10,131 nt of DNA from Planctomycetota bacterium (GCA_022447335.1 JAKVCF010000084.1:1-10131); one strand, 5' to 3'. Counted from the first letter of the stretch, positions 1 to 8,028 are shown. Translations and numbers: made by a program. Notes: generated by a model not told the origin, from the letters alone.

Positions 1-834
1 GTCGAGATCTACGACCCAGCGACGGAAAGTTGGAGCAACGCGGCACCGCTCCCGATTCCGCGCGCGGGATCCACCTCCAGTCTGCTGCCCGATGGTCGCG
101 TACTGGTCGCAGGTGGCACCAAGGGCGATAGACAAAACCGTTTGTACTCGGTCGACGACCTACTAACCACAAGTCTCCGCACCACCGAGATCTATGATCC
201 AGCGACGAACAGCTGGGCTGGGGGTCCGAATATGAGCGAACCGAAAGCAGGAGCAGTCAGCGTCACGCTTAATAACGGCGAAGTGATGATTGCTGGCGGC
301 GTTACTTTCCAGTCGATCTTCGGCATTCCAATCCCGGACTTCAGTGAGAAGGTGGTCTTCTATGATCCAGCGGGCAACAGCTTCCGCACCAGCTCCATGC
401 GAGAGAAGCGTGCACTTTTCGGCATGACCAAGCTCACTGATGGTCGAGTACTAATCGCTGGTGGCGGTGGCGGTGACATCTTCAGTATCGGTCCGATCAA
501 GAAGACTGAGATCTACGATCCTGTCACAGACAGGTTCACTAACCTAGCACTACTGGATACTGCTGTGGCTTTCTCGGGCTGCGTTTCGCTACCCGACGGA
601 CGCGCCGTGATCGTTGGTGGTGCCACTGGTGATCTGGATGACCCGATTCCGGTCAATGACGTCTGGGTCTTCGACCCAAATGGCGACACCATCACCGCAA
701 TCACCAAAATGAATGCTGCGCACGGCGGTCAAGCTACGCTGATGACGATCAACGGCAATATCACCGTGATCTCAGGCGAAAGTAATAGCGGCGCAGCAGA
801 AGCTGTCAGTGAAAGCTTAACCCCTGGCCCCTAA
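1..834 (+). CDS. Kelch-repeat beta-propeller protein (5' truncated)
   Basis: The reading frame is open from base 1 and ends at TAA 832-834, so 277 C-terminal residues are visible and the start lies outside the window. It contains five degenerate Kelch-type units. Each begins with a motif like EIYDP.T..W and closes with DGRVLVAGG or a variant (LVAGG, MIAGG, LIAGG, IVGG, VISGE). The units start near bases 4, 187, 355, 508 and 664. Kelch units normally form blades of a beta-propeller used for binding, and bacterial proteins with this DGRVLVAGG signature are often exported; the signal peptide cannot be seen here. The last unit is followed by only a short polar tail, with no visible membrane anchor or sorting domain. 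The ligand is unknown. The stop codon directly abuts that of the oppositely oriented FadL-like gene. An internal TTG at 142 could be read as a start, but the repeat pattern continues unbroken upstream of it, so the gene is better treated as partial. Confidence 0.88.
   Translation, partial: VEIYDPATESWSNAAPLPIPRAGSTSSLLPDGRVLVAGGTKGDRQNRLYSVDDLLTTSLRTTEIYDPATNSWAGGPNMSEPKAGAVSVTLNNGEVMIAGGVTFQSIFGIPIPDFSEKVVFYDPAGNSFRTSSMREKRALFGMTKLTDGRVLIAGGGGGDIFSIGPIKKTEIYDPVTDRFTNLALLDTAVAFSGCVSLPDGRAVIVGGATGDLDDPIPVNDVWVFDPNGDTITAITKMNAAHGGQATLMTINGNITVISGESNSGAAEAVSESLTPGP
4..801 (+). repeat. Five degenerate tandem Kelch units
   Basis: The units start at about 4, 187, 355, 508 and 664, giving spacings of 183, 168, 153 and 156 bp. 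Similarity is visible in the DNA as well as the protein: GAGATCTA(C/T)GA(C/T)CC recurs at 4, 187 and 508. Length varies mostly in the loop between GG and the next EIYDP. The fifth unit is the most diverged (WVFDP start, VISGE end). A short GGTGGC-type run near 464-476 encodes a glycine stretch in unit 3. The true unit number is unknown because the 5' part is missing. Confidence 0.8.
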
Positions 835-2370
835 CTACCAGGACAGCGAATACCCAACAGCGAGCGCATAGTTCGCCTGGCGGTACACGTCGTAAGACAG
901 ATCGGAAAGCACGCTGTTGTCGCCTGTCTGAATGTTCTGAGGCAAGGCTGCGACAAATCCCACGTGCCAGGCGCCACCTCCTGGACCATCGTGGAAGCTA
1001 ATGCCGGTGCCTAAGTGCCAATTATTTGACGGCAGTAGGCCAGGCACCACCGTCCCACCAACGGGGTCGGAACTCCAACCTAGACCGACACGCGAAGTCA
1101 CCGCCCAGCCTTCGACAAGTCGGCCATGCTCTGCCAGCTGACGACGCGCCCAAGCTGCAGGTGCCCAGACCCAGTCATGCTCCCAGCCGAAGGAGAGCGC
1201 CCATGAATCATCCCATCGATTGTCGAGATCAAGAGTCGTCTCGCCAGTTCCATCGAGCATGTCATTAAAGATCTCACTAGATCCACCTGTCAACTGAGCC
1301 GTCCAGCCGTCAAAGGTCTGCGACCACTGCGTCCAGATCGCCTGTGCGTGCAAGCGATCACGCTGCCCCAGCGGCTGGAAATAGGCAAAGCCAAGTTGTG
1401 CAGGAAAGCGCACATCAGCAATGCTCAAGTCATAGGAACTAGTCGTGGGCGTATCGGGGCCAAAGGTAGCGCGAATGACGTCTCCTAAATCGGCTTCGAG
1501 ATCAATGTCGGCTGAGCCATCGATATCCACTGCATTGGAAGGTGGGCGAAACCAAAATCCAAAACGGCGGCCACGATCATCCTGATAGGCGAAACCAAAC
1601 TTCAACATTCGCATGATCGCAGCATCAGCTTCGGTGTCGTACTCGACCTGAAACTGGGTCAAATCTCGCCCACCTAAACTACCCAGAGTCTTAAACACTT
1701 CGCCCCAAGTCGCACCAAGACCCTCCAACGAAGGAGGTGGCGCGCCCTGCATAGTATCGAGGTCAAGCTCGGTCGCAGAAGAAAGCGAAAGTGCTGTATC
1801 ACGCAGTGAGAGACCGATCCCCAGTGCAAGGCCGGGTGCCGGCGTCCAGGCCAAACTAGGCACCAAGCCAATCTGCACTACTTCGTTGTCGATCTCAATC
1901 AACCGATCGCGTGGTTCGAAAACTCCAGACCCTGGCTCGGTCTCGTCAGCTGCTATATCCAACTTGGTCCAGCGCGAAAAGCTCGTACTACCGCCAGAAG
2001 TAGGAAGTACTTGAAAAGACCAAGCCCAATCGCGACTCGGTCGCATGCCAATCGCAAGAAAAGGTGCCAAAGCTGGATGGCCCGAGGACGAGAAACTACG
2101 TCCAATGCGATCCGTACCCTCAATCGGATTAGAAACTCCCCGCAGCGAAGTGTCGAACTGCCATTGCCCAGGATCGAGCTTCACAAAGCCAAGCATTGCC
2201 GGATTATGGACCGCCTCCGCGAGATCTTCCCCGCCAGCCAATCCCGCTCCGGCCAATCCCGCCAATCTCGGTGAATCGCCGGTTAGTTCCCCACCTTGCT
2301 GCGCAACCGCCGCACTGACTCCGGTCGTCGAGAAGAGAAAGGAAAGAGAAGCGAGGTAACGGAAGGTCAT
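835..2370 (-). CDS. FadL/OmpP1-like outer-membrane beta-barrel protein
   Basis: This 511-residue protein has an N-terminal signal peptide: a hydrophobic stretch to about residue 18, then a likely signal peptidase I site at AVA|QQ (23/24). A G-A-rich segment with the NPA motif (residues 56-58, in AVHNPAMLG) follows, typical of the N-terminal region of the OmpP1/FadL/TodX family. The rest alternates aromatic and polar residues as expected for membrane beta-strands, and the chain ends in an aromatic residue (...YSLSW), a usual outer-membrane assembly signal, although Phe is more common than Trp. The family transports hydrophobic compounds such as long-chain fatty acids across the outer membrane; the substrate here is unknown. 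The ATG overlaps the TGA of the upstream pseudouridine synthase gene (ATGA, 2367-2370). The bases before it carry no Shine-Dalgarno, so translation is probably coupled. The family call rests on motif and architecture, not an alignment. Confidence 0.75.
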   Translation of the reverse strand: MTFRYLASLSFLFSTTGVSAAVAQQGGELTGDSPRLAGLAGAGLAGGEDLAEAVHNPAMLGFVKLDPGQWQFDTSLRGVSNPIEGTDRIGRSFSSSGHPALAPFLAIGMRPSRDWAWSFQVLPTSGGSTSFSRWTKLDIAADETEPGSGVFEPRDRLIEIDNEVVQIGLVPSLAWTPAPGLALGIGLSLRDTALSLSSATELDLDTMQGAPPPSLEGLGATWGEVFKTLGSLGGRDLTQFQVEYDTEADAAIMRMLKFGFAYQDDRGRRFGFWFRPPSNAVDIDGSADIDLEADLGDVIRATFGPDTPTTSSYDLSIADVRFPAQLGFAYFQPLGQRDRLHAQAIWTQWSQTFDGWTAQLTGGSSEIFNDMLDGTGETTLDLDNRWDDSWALSFGWEHDWVWAPAAWARRQLAEHGRLVEGWAVTSRVGLGWSSDPVGGTVVPGLLPSNNWHLGTGISFHDGPGGGAWHVGFVAALPQNIQTGDNSVLSDLSYDVYRQANYALAVGYSLSW

Positions 2371-3347
2371 TGAGGAGGACGATGACGACGCAAATGCGCA
2401 AGTGCCCCTTCAAAGTCTGGGGGCGGGTCCGTTCGGAATGTCAGGGTCTCGCCGGTGCGAGGATGCTCAAATCGCAGCGCGTAAGCATGCAGCAGAGTCC
2501 GGCGGACCTCCGGATGGCCGTCCGGAAGCATACCTAGGCCGTAGTTCTTTGCCCGGTAGATTGGATCCCCCACAATCGGGTGGTCAATCGAACGCAAATG
2601 CGCGCGGATCTGATGCTTGCGCCCGGTCTTGGGGCGCAGCCGCACAACCGAAAATCCGTGAAAACGCTCAATCAACTGCCAAAAAGTGGCTGCATCACGT
2701 GTGCCTTTGTCCCAAGAGCGGGTGATTTTCACTCGATTGGGCCGACGCGGGTCCGCCATAAGGCGCTTTTCGATCCAATCTGACTCAAATCGTGGCTCCC
2801 CATAGACCAGGGCCCGATACTCCTTGGCCACTGAGCGGTCTGCAAACTGCTGCATCAGATCCTCGAAGCTACGAGTCTCGAAGGCCACAACACAGACACC
2901 ACTGGTATCCCGATCGAGCCGGTGCACCACGCCAGGCCGATTAGCCCCGTGAGCGATCGGAAGGTTGGGGCCATAACGCTGGACCAACCAGGATGCCACA
3001 GTGGCCTGTCGGTCACCAGGCGAGATGCCGTGCATCACCAAGCCTGGGGGCTTGTCTAACACGGCTAGATATTCGTCCTCGTAAAGCAAACTAGGCTCCA
3101 GAGGAGATCCGGGCTCCAGAAGCTGCTGCCGGGGCGGCGTCACCAAGATTTCTTGGCCCGCAGTGACTGAATCACCGGGGACCGCAGCCACCGCGCCATT
3201 GACTCGAACTCGCCCATCCCGAATCCATGTTCCCAATCGGGAACGAGAGACCTCGATAGAAATGCATTCGAGCACCGCAAGATCCAAGCGGAAACCGGCA
3301 AGTTCCTCAGGAACAGTCGCACGCAGCGTGTCAGGGTCGTCGGACAT
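2367..3347 (-). CDS. RluA/RluD-family 23S rRNA (or tRNA) pseudouridine synthase
   Basis: This 326-residue protein matches the usual size of RluD-type enzymes, which convert specific uridines in structured RNA to pseudouridine. An S4-like RNA-binding domain spans about residues 17-75 (SRSRLGTWIRDGRVRVNG). The catalytic domain follows, with YEDEYLAVLDKPPGLVMH at 89-106, the RluA signature HRLDRDTSG at 142-150 (catalytic Asp145), and the conserved RPKTGRKHQIRAHL at 238-251. All key motifs are intact, so the gene should be functional. The target uridine cannot be assigned from sequence alone, so no symbol is given. The ATG at 3347 is the only reasonable start, because an in-frame TAG lies close upstream. 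A GGAGG sits on the minus strand at 3365-3361, 13 nt before the ATG, rather far for a standard Shine-Dalgarno. It is the first gene of a two-gene unit with the FadL-like gene. Confidence 0.95.
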   Translation of the reverse strand: MSDDPDTLRATVPEELAGFRLDLAVLECISIEVSRSRLGTWIRDGRVRVNGAVAAVPGDSVTAGQEILVTPPRQQLLEPGSPLEPSLLYEDEYLAVLDKPPGLVMHGISPGDRQATVASWLVQRYGPNLPIAHGANRPGVVHRLDRDTSGVCVVAFETRSFEDLMQQFADRSVAKEYRALVYGEPRFESDWIEKRLMADPRRPNRVKITRSWDKGTRDAATFWQLIERFHGFSVVRLRPKTGRKHQIRAHLRSIDHPIVGDPIYRAKNYGLGMLPDGHPEVRRTLLHAYALRFEHPRTGETLTFRTDPPPDFEGALAHLRRHRPPQ

Positions 3348-3371
3348 GTTGAGAAACCAGCCTCCCGCCCC

Positions 3372-3401
3372 ATTCTAAAGTAACCAATGCCATGTTGTTC
3401 G
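3372..3401 (-). promoter_or_regulatory. Possible sigma70-like promoter for the pseudouridine synthase/FadL-like operon
   Basis: On the minus strand there is a TAGAAT (-10, 5/6 match to TATAAT, 3377-3372) and a weaker CGAACA (-35, 3/6 match, 3401-3396) with an 18-bp spacer. Transcription would start near 3365, about 18 nt before the ATG at 3347. The assignment rests on pattern matching only, and the sigma-factor preferences of this organism are unknown. Confidence 0.35.
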
Positions 3402-3428
3402 CCCGATGGTCGGGTGGGCTTCGTCGGT

Positions 3429-3434
3429 TAAACT
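3429..3434 (+). promoter_or_regulatory. Weak candidate -10 element for the FGE-like gene
   Basis: TAAACT fits TANNNT and is a 4/6 match to TATAAT. It would place a transcript start near 3441, about 32 nt before the ATG at 3473. No good -35 element is present at 16-18 bp. It lies downstream of the alternative ATG at 3392, so if it is real it supports the 3473 start. Confidence 0.18.
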
Positions 3435-3472
3435 GCACGGCCGTCTTCTCGACGCCCCCGCACGAGATCACG

Positions 3473-5230
3473 ATGCTGACTTCCCTAGTTTTCCTCGCTC
3501 TGCCCATCCCCGCACCAGCTCAGACAGCCGGCGACGCCAATGGCGTTCAAGGCCTAGTTGAAATTCCTGCCGGTCGCGTTCAAATCGGACTATCGGAATC
3601 CGAAGCCAAGGAACTGATCAACGAGCATCCGAACACCGCCGCCCAGATCGGTGCTCAAGTTGGCAGCCACCGCCCCTCGCTGGAGCGTTTCTGGATTGCT
3701 CCGACCGAGGTCACTAACGAAATGTACCTCCGTTATGTTCAGGACACCGGCGCAATGCCTCCAGCATCGTGGGTGCAGCTCGATCGCGATGAACGCCTAG
3801 CCATCATCGATGAGCTCAAGAAGGACGATCCCGCTGCTAAGCTCGATGCTAATGCACTCGGCGTTTGGTGGGAAAAGAACTGGGAATCAGGCGAGTATAA
3901 ATGGGGAGTCCTCCCTGAGGAAGCCACGATGCCAGTCGGCTACATTAGCCATGAAGATGCGCGTGCGTTCTGCGTCTGGGCCGGCCTGCGTCTTCCGACT
4001 GAAGAGGAATGGGTGCGCGCTGCACGCGGCGACGAAACCGATCAGTTTTTTCCGATGGGCGATTTTGATGCCGCCCTGGTCGCACATGATGCGACAAAGC
4101 CGCGCGAGCTCGCATTTAAGGCTTTGCCGGTTTCGGCACTTGAGAACGCGTCGACCTTCGGACTATATGACATGGCGGGTAACCACTGGGAGTGGACCGA
4201 CAGCCGCTTTGAATCGCTGCCAAAGTTCAAACCTTTCACCGTGAGGACCAAGAAAGCCGGCAAGGTGAATGTCGCTCCGGACTTCGACGCTGCGGCCTTT
4301 GTCCTTAAGGGAGGGAGCTTCCAGAACCCCGGCCACGCCTGCTCGGTGCACGTGCGCCCGGGCATTCAGGCTTGGTTCCGCGCGCCCATACTTGGCTTCC
4401 GCGTCGCTTCAAGTGGCGTGCCGGGGCGCGACTATGCTGCCTACCACCTCGATCAGATCAGCGGCGCGCTGGTCGGCGGTTTGCCCTCAGCAGTCCTCGA
4501 CCTCGATCGCGTGGTCGCAGTCGATAAGCACCGCGTCGTGCCGAACTCCGAGTTCGAGTCACGCCGCGGCGAACCGAAGAAGCCCCTGCCTGCAAGCAAG
4601 CTACCAGACGAATACGCCGTATTTGACCGGGGCGACACGCTGGCGATCGTTCCGATGCGCGAAGTCCCGGTAAAGAAGGGACGCTTAGCCCGTACCATTG
4701 CTGACGAAGGCCCGATCACTATCGGCGCGCTCACTTCGACTGTCGCGCTCGAAAGCGCGAATGCTCTGGCCGGAACCTACGTGATGATGTACGTCTCGCC
4801 GCAGGAGGCCGAAACTCTACTCGAGCTTGGTATCACGGTACCGGAAGAAGTGATGCCTAAGAACTGGAAGCCTAAGAAGCTGAAAGAAGACGAGGTCTCG
4901 ATCAAGGAGATCTGGCCCAAGGTCGAAGGTTTGGCCCTAGCCGTGGATACTCCCTATGTCCTGCTGATCGATAAGGAACGCACTGCTGTCAGCTTGATCC
5001 CGTTGCCGCGCGAACCACGAGAACTGCGCATGCGCGATGCTAACAACAGCATCACTTTCAACCTGGACAAGGAGTTTATCGACTTCCAGGTTGCAGTGCC
5101 GGCTGATGGTGGCAAGGACGCCTTCCTGTTTAACCTGCAGCTGAAGCCGCGCAGCGCACAAGGCTCGCTACTGCAGCCAACTGACTGGAACGAAGGCCCC
5201 TTCGCCGTGATCGAAAAGAAAGACGATTAA
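3473..5230 (+). CDS. Secreted formylglycine-generating-enzyme (FGE/SUMF1)-like protein with unknown C-terminal region
   Basis: From the ATG at 3473 the product has 585 residues. This start is preferred because it gives a short signal peptide (MLTSLVFLAL core, likely cut at APA|Q, 16/17) and leaves 125 bp for divergent promoters. An in-frame ATG at 3392 would add 27 residues of no obvious function; neither start has a clear Shine-Dalgarno. Residues about 28-313 form an FGE-sulfatase domain: VEIPAGRVQIG (29-39), W/PTEVTNEMYLRYV (76-89), RLPTEEEWVRAARG (173-186), GLYDMAGNHWEW (230-241), GGSF (280-283) and LGFRVA (307-312). True FGEs oxidise a sulfatase cysteine using two cysteines after GGS. Here Cys290 matches the second position (GGS+8) but the first (GGS+3) is Asn285, so sulfatase activation is doubtful. 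Residues about 320-585 match no family I recognise; they are charged and may form a beta-rich domain. No sulfatase gene lies nearby. The gene ends at a strong terminator. Confidence 0.85.
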   Translation: MLTSLVFLALPIPAPAQTAGDANGVQGLVEIPAGRVQIGLSESEAKELINEHPNTAAQIGAQVGSHRPSLERFWIAPTEVTNEMYLRYVQDTGAMPPASWVQLDRDERLAIIDELKKDDPAAKLDANALGVWWEKNWESGEYKWGVLPEEATMPVGYISHEDARAFCVWAGLRLPTEEEWVRAARGDETDQFFPMGDFDAALVAHDATKPRELAFKALPVSALENASTFGLYDMAGNHWEWTDSRFESLPKFKPFTVRTKKAGKVNVAPDFDAAAFVLKGGSFQNPGHACSVHVRPGIQAWFRAPILGFRVASSGVPGRDYAAYHLDQISGALVGGLPSAVLDLDRVVAVDKHRVVPNSEFESRRGEPKKPLPASKLPDEYAVFDRGDTLAIVPMREVPVKKGRLARTIADEGPITIGALTSTVALESANALAGTYVMMYVSPQEAETLLELGITVPEEVMPKNWKPKKLKEDEVSIKEIWPKVEGLALAVDTPYVLLIDKERTAVSLIPLPREPRELRMRDANNSITFNLDKEFIDFQVAVPADGGKDAFLFNLQLKPRSAQGSLLQPTDWNEGPFAVIEKKDD

Positions 5231-5245
5231 TCCCTTCTTGCAAGC

Positions 5246-5290
5246 AAACGAAAGGGCGCGCTTGGATCTCCGAGCGCGCCCTTTCGTTTT
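5246..5290. terminator. Bidirectional intrinsic terminator between the FGE-like gene and valS
   Basis: A perfect 17-bp inverted repeat (5246-5262 with 5273-5289) extends to 19 bp through one G-T and one G-C pair, with a 6-nt loop GATCTC (5265-5270). The arms are AAACGAAAGGGCGCGCT and its complement, so the core is GC-rich and the outer bases are A/T. The plus strand ends in TTTT (5287-5290) and the minus strand in TTT, so it can end transcription from both sides. It begins 16 nt after the FGE-like stop and lies 19 nt beyond the valS stop. Confidence 0.9.
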
Positions 5291-5308
5291 GGTGATCAAC
5301 TAGTGCGA

Positions 5309-8026
5309 TTAAAGCGCTAAGAGGTTGGCTTCGAGCATGCCCGCCTCTTGCTGCAGCTCGATGAGACGCTGCTTCTCTGAAGCAACCACGTCTGGATCTG
5401 CATTCTGTAGAAAACGGTCGTTCGAGATCTTCTTTTCGATGCCCCCGATACCTTTCTGCACCTTATCCAACTTCTTCTCGAGTGAGGCGCGCAACTTGGC
5501 AGGGTCGGTCTCCGCAGCAAGTGGAAGAAAGACTGCACCTGCGGCAGTGACATCGGTCCCGGCGTTCTTCGGGCGATCACCACCTTCGCTAACAGAAAGC
5601 TCAGCGAGACGAGCCATCCACAACACTAACTCGCAACTATCGGAAACAGTCACGGCAGCCTCGGCCGATTCAGCCAGCAACCGACCCTCGGGCTGGTCAG
5701 CAGCGGGAATCTCGAGCAGCGCCCGAACGTTGCGAAAACCACGTACCACATCTTGCAGCAACGCAAAGTCCTGCTCGGCCGTCGCATCAGCCTGCCCCGC
5801 CTCGGCCAGCCAGGAAGCCTGGATCAGCAATTCTTCTTCGCCGCGCAGCGAAGCAGGGAGCTCACCCCAGAGGGCTTCGGTCATATACGGCGTGAAGGGG
5901 TGCAGCAATTTGAGCAGAGCATGCAGAATTTCCCCCAAAGTGCGGCGAACGCGCGCCGCTTCCGCTGCCTCAGGTGTATTCGGACCAGCGTCCTCTGCAA
6001 CTCGCAGGCGGCGCTTGGCAGCCTCAAGGTACCAGTCGCAGAAGTCATCCCACGTGAAACGATAAAGCGCAATCGCCGCATCATGGAAATCGTAACTCTC
6101 AAGCGCACGACCCACCTCCTCGGTAGTGACAGCTAGGCGAGAGCGAATCCAGCGGTCTTCGATACCATCGGCGGGATCATCCGCCATCTCGCCGCCGAGG
6201 TGCCCCAATACAAAACGAGCCGCATTCCAGATTTTATTGCAGAAGCGTTGCCCCAGCTCAAAGCGGTTCGCGGCAAGCTTCACATCCTGTCCCTCGCGGG
6301 TCAGAATCATCAGCGAGTAACGAACTGCGTCCGCCCCATACTGCTTGATCATCTCGACTGGATCAATGCCATTGCCTGCCGACTTAGACATCCGCTTGCC
6401 CTGAGCATCGAGCACGTTGGCATGGATGTAGCAAGTCGAAAAGCAAAGCTGTGAGTCATCGTTGTCAAATCCGACTGGCCCGCCTTCTTCAGTAAAGGCA
6501 TAGCCTGCCATGATCATGCGCGCTACCCAGAGATAAATGATGTCACGCCCAGTCGACAGAAACTGTGTCGGATAGTACCGAAGCATTTCTTCGGTGTTCT
6601 CCGGCCAACCCAGTGTGGCGAAAGGCCATAGCCAAGACGACGCCCAAGTGTCGAGCACATCTTCATCCTGCCGCACAATGGGCTTGCCAGTATTTGGATG
6701 AGGATCGCCTATCTCCAGCCCTTCAACTGAAGCCACAGCAACCTCGTCTTCGTCATACCAGACGGGAATGCGATGCCCCCACCAGAGCTGACGTGAGATG
6801 CACCAGTCGTGCACATTCTCCAGCCAGTCGAGATACACCTTCTCCCAACGCGCCGGCTTAAACTTAAGTTTTCCGGACTTTGCCGCGGCAATCGCGGGCT
6901 CCGCCAGCTTCTCCATCGCGACGAACCACTGCTCGGAGACCAGTGGCTCGATCGGCGTCTTTGAGCGATCGGAAATCGTGACGTTATGAGTGTGATCTTC
7001 GACCTTTTCGAGCAGGCCGATATCTTCCATAGCCGCAACCACGGCCTCACGTGCCTTCTCGCGGCTCATACCAGCGAAACGCCCACCGTTCTCGTTGATC
7101 GAACCATCCTTATCGAGCACGATAATGATCGGCAAACCCGCACGCGCACCACGCTCGTAGTCCGCCGGATCGTGGCCCGGCGTGAGCTTGACTGCTCCAG
7201 TACCAAACTCAGCATCGACGGTGTCGTCAGCAACGATGGGAATCTCCCGATCGACAAGGGGCAACATTAGCTTCTTGCCAACCCAGTCTTTATAACGCGG
7301 GTCTTCGGGATGCACCGCCACACCTGTATCGCCCAACATGGTCTCCGGGCGCGTAGTCGCCACGGTCAGATGACCGCTACCATCGACCAGCGGGTAACGC
7401 AAATGCCACAGATATCCTTTGCGTGCCACGTACTCGATCTCGTCATCCGATACCGCAGTCTGTAACTTGCAGTCCCAGTTGACTAAGCGCGCACCACGAT
7501 AAATCAGCCCTTGCTCCCAGAGGCGAACAAAGCTAACTCGCACCGCGTGCGACATATCTTCGTCGAGCGTGAACTTGGTGCGGCTCCAATCACAACTCGC
7601 GCCCAAGCGGCGCAACTGTGACAAGATCGCGTTGCCGTGATGATCCTTCCAGTCCCAGATCTCTTGTAAGAAAGATTCGCGGCCGAGTTCCTCGCGAGTG
7701 ACTCCTTTCTCTTGGAAGAGCTTCTTTTCTACCACCGCCTGAGTCGCGATTCCGGCGTGGTCTGTTCCGGGCAGCCACAGTGCATCAAAGCCCTGCATGC
7801 GACGGTGACGAATCACAATGTCCTGAATCGTGATATTAAGAGCGTGGCCCATATGCAGCACACCGGTGACGTTCGGCGGAGGCATCATGATCGTGAAGGA
7901 CTCACGCCTAGACGGACTCTCCGGCGGCGCGAAGGCGTTACAAGCTTCCCAGCGCGCGTAGATCGCGCCCTCAAACTCCGTCGGGGTGTAACGGGTCGGC
8001 AACGTTGGTACGGTGCTCTCGGTCAT
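5309..8026 (-). CDS. valS: Valine--tRNA ligase (valyl-tRNA synthetase)
   Basis: This cytoplasmic class I synthetase charges tRNA-Val with valine. From ATG 8026 it has 905 residues, normal for bacterial ValS. The class I signatures are PPPNVTGVLHMGHAL (49-63, HIGH variant HMGH at 58-61) and RMSKS (545-549, KMSKS variant). The CP1 editing domain is present (TTRPETMLGDTG at 224-235 and GTGAVKLTPGHDPADYERG at 275-293). WCISRQLWWGHRIPVWY (408-424) and DVLDTWASSWLWPFATLGWP (456-475) are typical of ValS. The C-terminus from about 836 is a Lys/Glu-rich coiled coil, the ValS tRNA-binding arm. The frame is open to an ATG at 8176, but ATG 8026 is chosen: it has an AGGAG Shine-Dalgarno 8 nt upstream, and the extra 50 residues would be low-complexity sequence overlapping the SDR gene. 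It follows the SDR stop after 2 nt, so the two are cotranscribed. There is no room for a T-box leader. Confidence 0.97.
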   Translation of the reverse strand: MTESTVPTLPTRYTPTEFEGAIYARWEACNAFAPPESPSRRESFTIMMPPPNVTGVLHMGHALNITIQDIVIRHRRMQGFDALWLPGTDHAGIATQAVVEKKLFQEKGVTREELGRESFLQEIWDWKDHHGNAILSQLRRLGASCDWSRTKFTLDEDMSHAVRVSFVRLWEQGLIYRGARLVNWDCKLQTAVSDDEIEYVARKGYLWHLRYPLVDGSGHLTVATTRPETMLGDTGVAVHPEDPRYKDWVGKKLMLPLVDREIPIVADDTVDAEFGTGAVKLTPGHDPADYERGARAGLPIIIVLDKDGSINENGGRFAGMSREKAREAVVAAMEDIGLLEKVEDHTHNVTISDRSKTPIEPLVSEQWFVAMEKLAEPAIAAAKSGKLKFKPARWEKVYLDWLENVHDWCISRQLWWGHRIPVWYDEDEVAVASVEGLEIGDPHPNTGKPIVRQDEDVLDTWASSWLWPFATLGWPENTEEMLRYYPTQFLSTGRDIIYLWVARMIMAGYAFTEEGGPVGFDNDDSQLCFSTCYIHANVLDAQGKRMSKSAGNGIDPVEMIKQYGADAVRYSLMILTREGQDVKLAANRFELGQRFCNKIWNAARFVLGHLGGEMADDPADGIEDRWIRSRLAVTTEEVGRALESYDFHDAAIALYRFTWDDFCDWYLEAAKRRLRVAEDAGPNTPEAAEAARVRRTLGEILHALLKLLHPFTPYMTEALWGELPASLRGEEELLIQASWLAEAGQADATAEQDFALLQDVVRGFRNVRALLEIPAADQPEGRLLAESAEAAVTVSDSCELVLWMARLAELSVSEGGDRPKNAGTDVTAAGAVFLPLAAETDPAKLRASLEKKLDKVQKGIGGIEKKISNDRFLQNADPDVVASEKQRLIELQQEAGMLEANLLAL

Positions 8027-8028
8027 CG

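Noticed and set aside
823..842. A small hairpin (CCTGG with CCAGG) spanning the Kelch and FadL-like stop codons, as a possible terminator.
   Set aside because: The stem is only 5 bp with a 10-nt loop and no T-run, which is within chance expectation.
2402..2783. Plus-strand open frames (107 and 67 codons) inside the pseudouridine synthase gene.
   Set aside because: They are antisense to a gene with all catalytic motifs and show no domain of their own.
3392..3472. A 27-residue N-terminal extension of the FGE-like protein from an ATG at 3392.
   Set aside because: It would bury the signal peptide inside the chain and overlap the candidate promoter of the divergent gene. It cannot be fully excluded.
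3473..5230. The FGE-like gene as part of a sulfatase/maturation pair.
   Set aside because: There is no sulfatase motif (C/S-x-P-x-R) gene in the window, and the first catalytic cysteine position is Asn.
5325..6065. A 246-codon open frame on the plus strand inside valS.
   Set aside because: It is antisense to an intact, strongly conserved gene. The translation is Ser/Arg/Ala-rich with no recognisable domain, as expected of a shadow frame in GC-rich coding DNA.
8027..8028. A T-box riboswitch controlling valS.
   Set aside because: The upstream gene ends 2 nt before valS, so there is no room for a leader. None could be seen in the 21-bp spacer before the SDR either.
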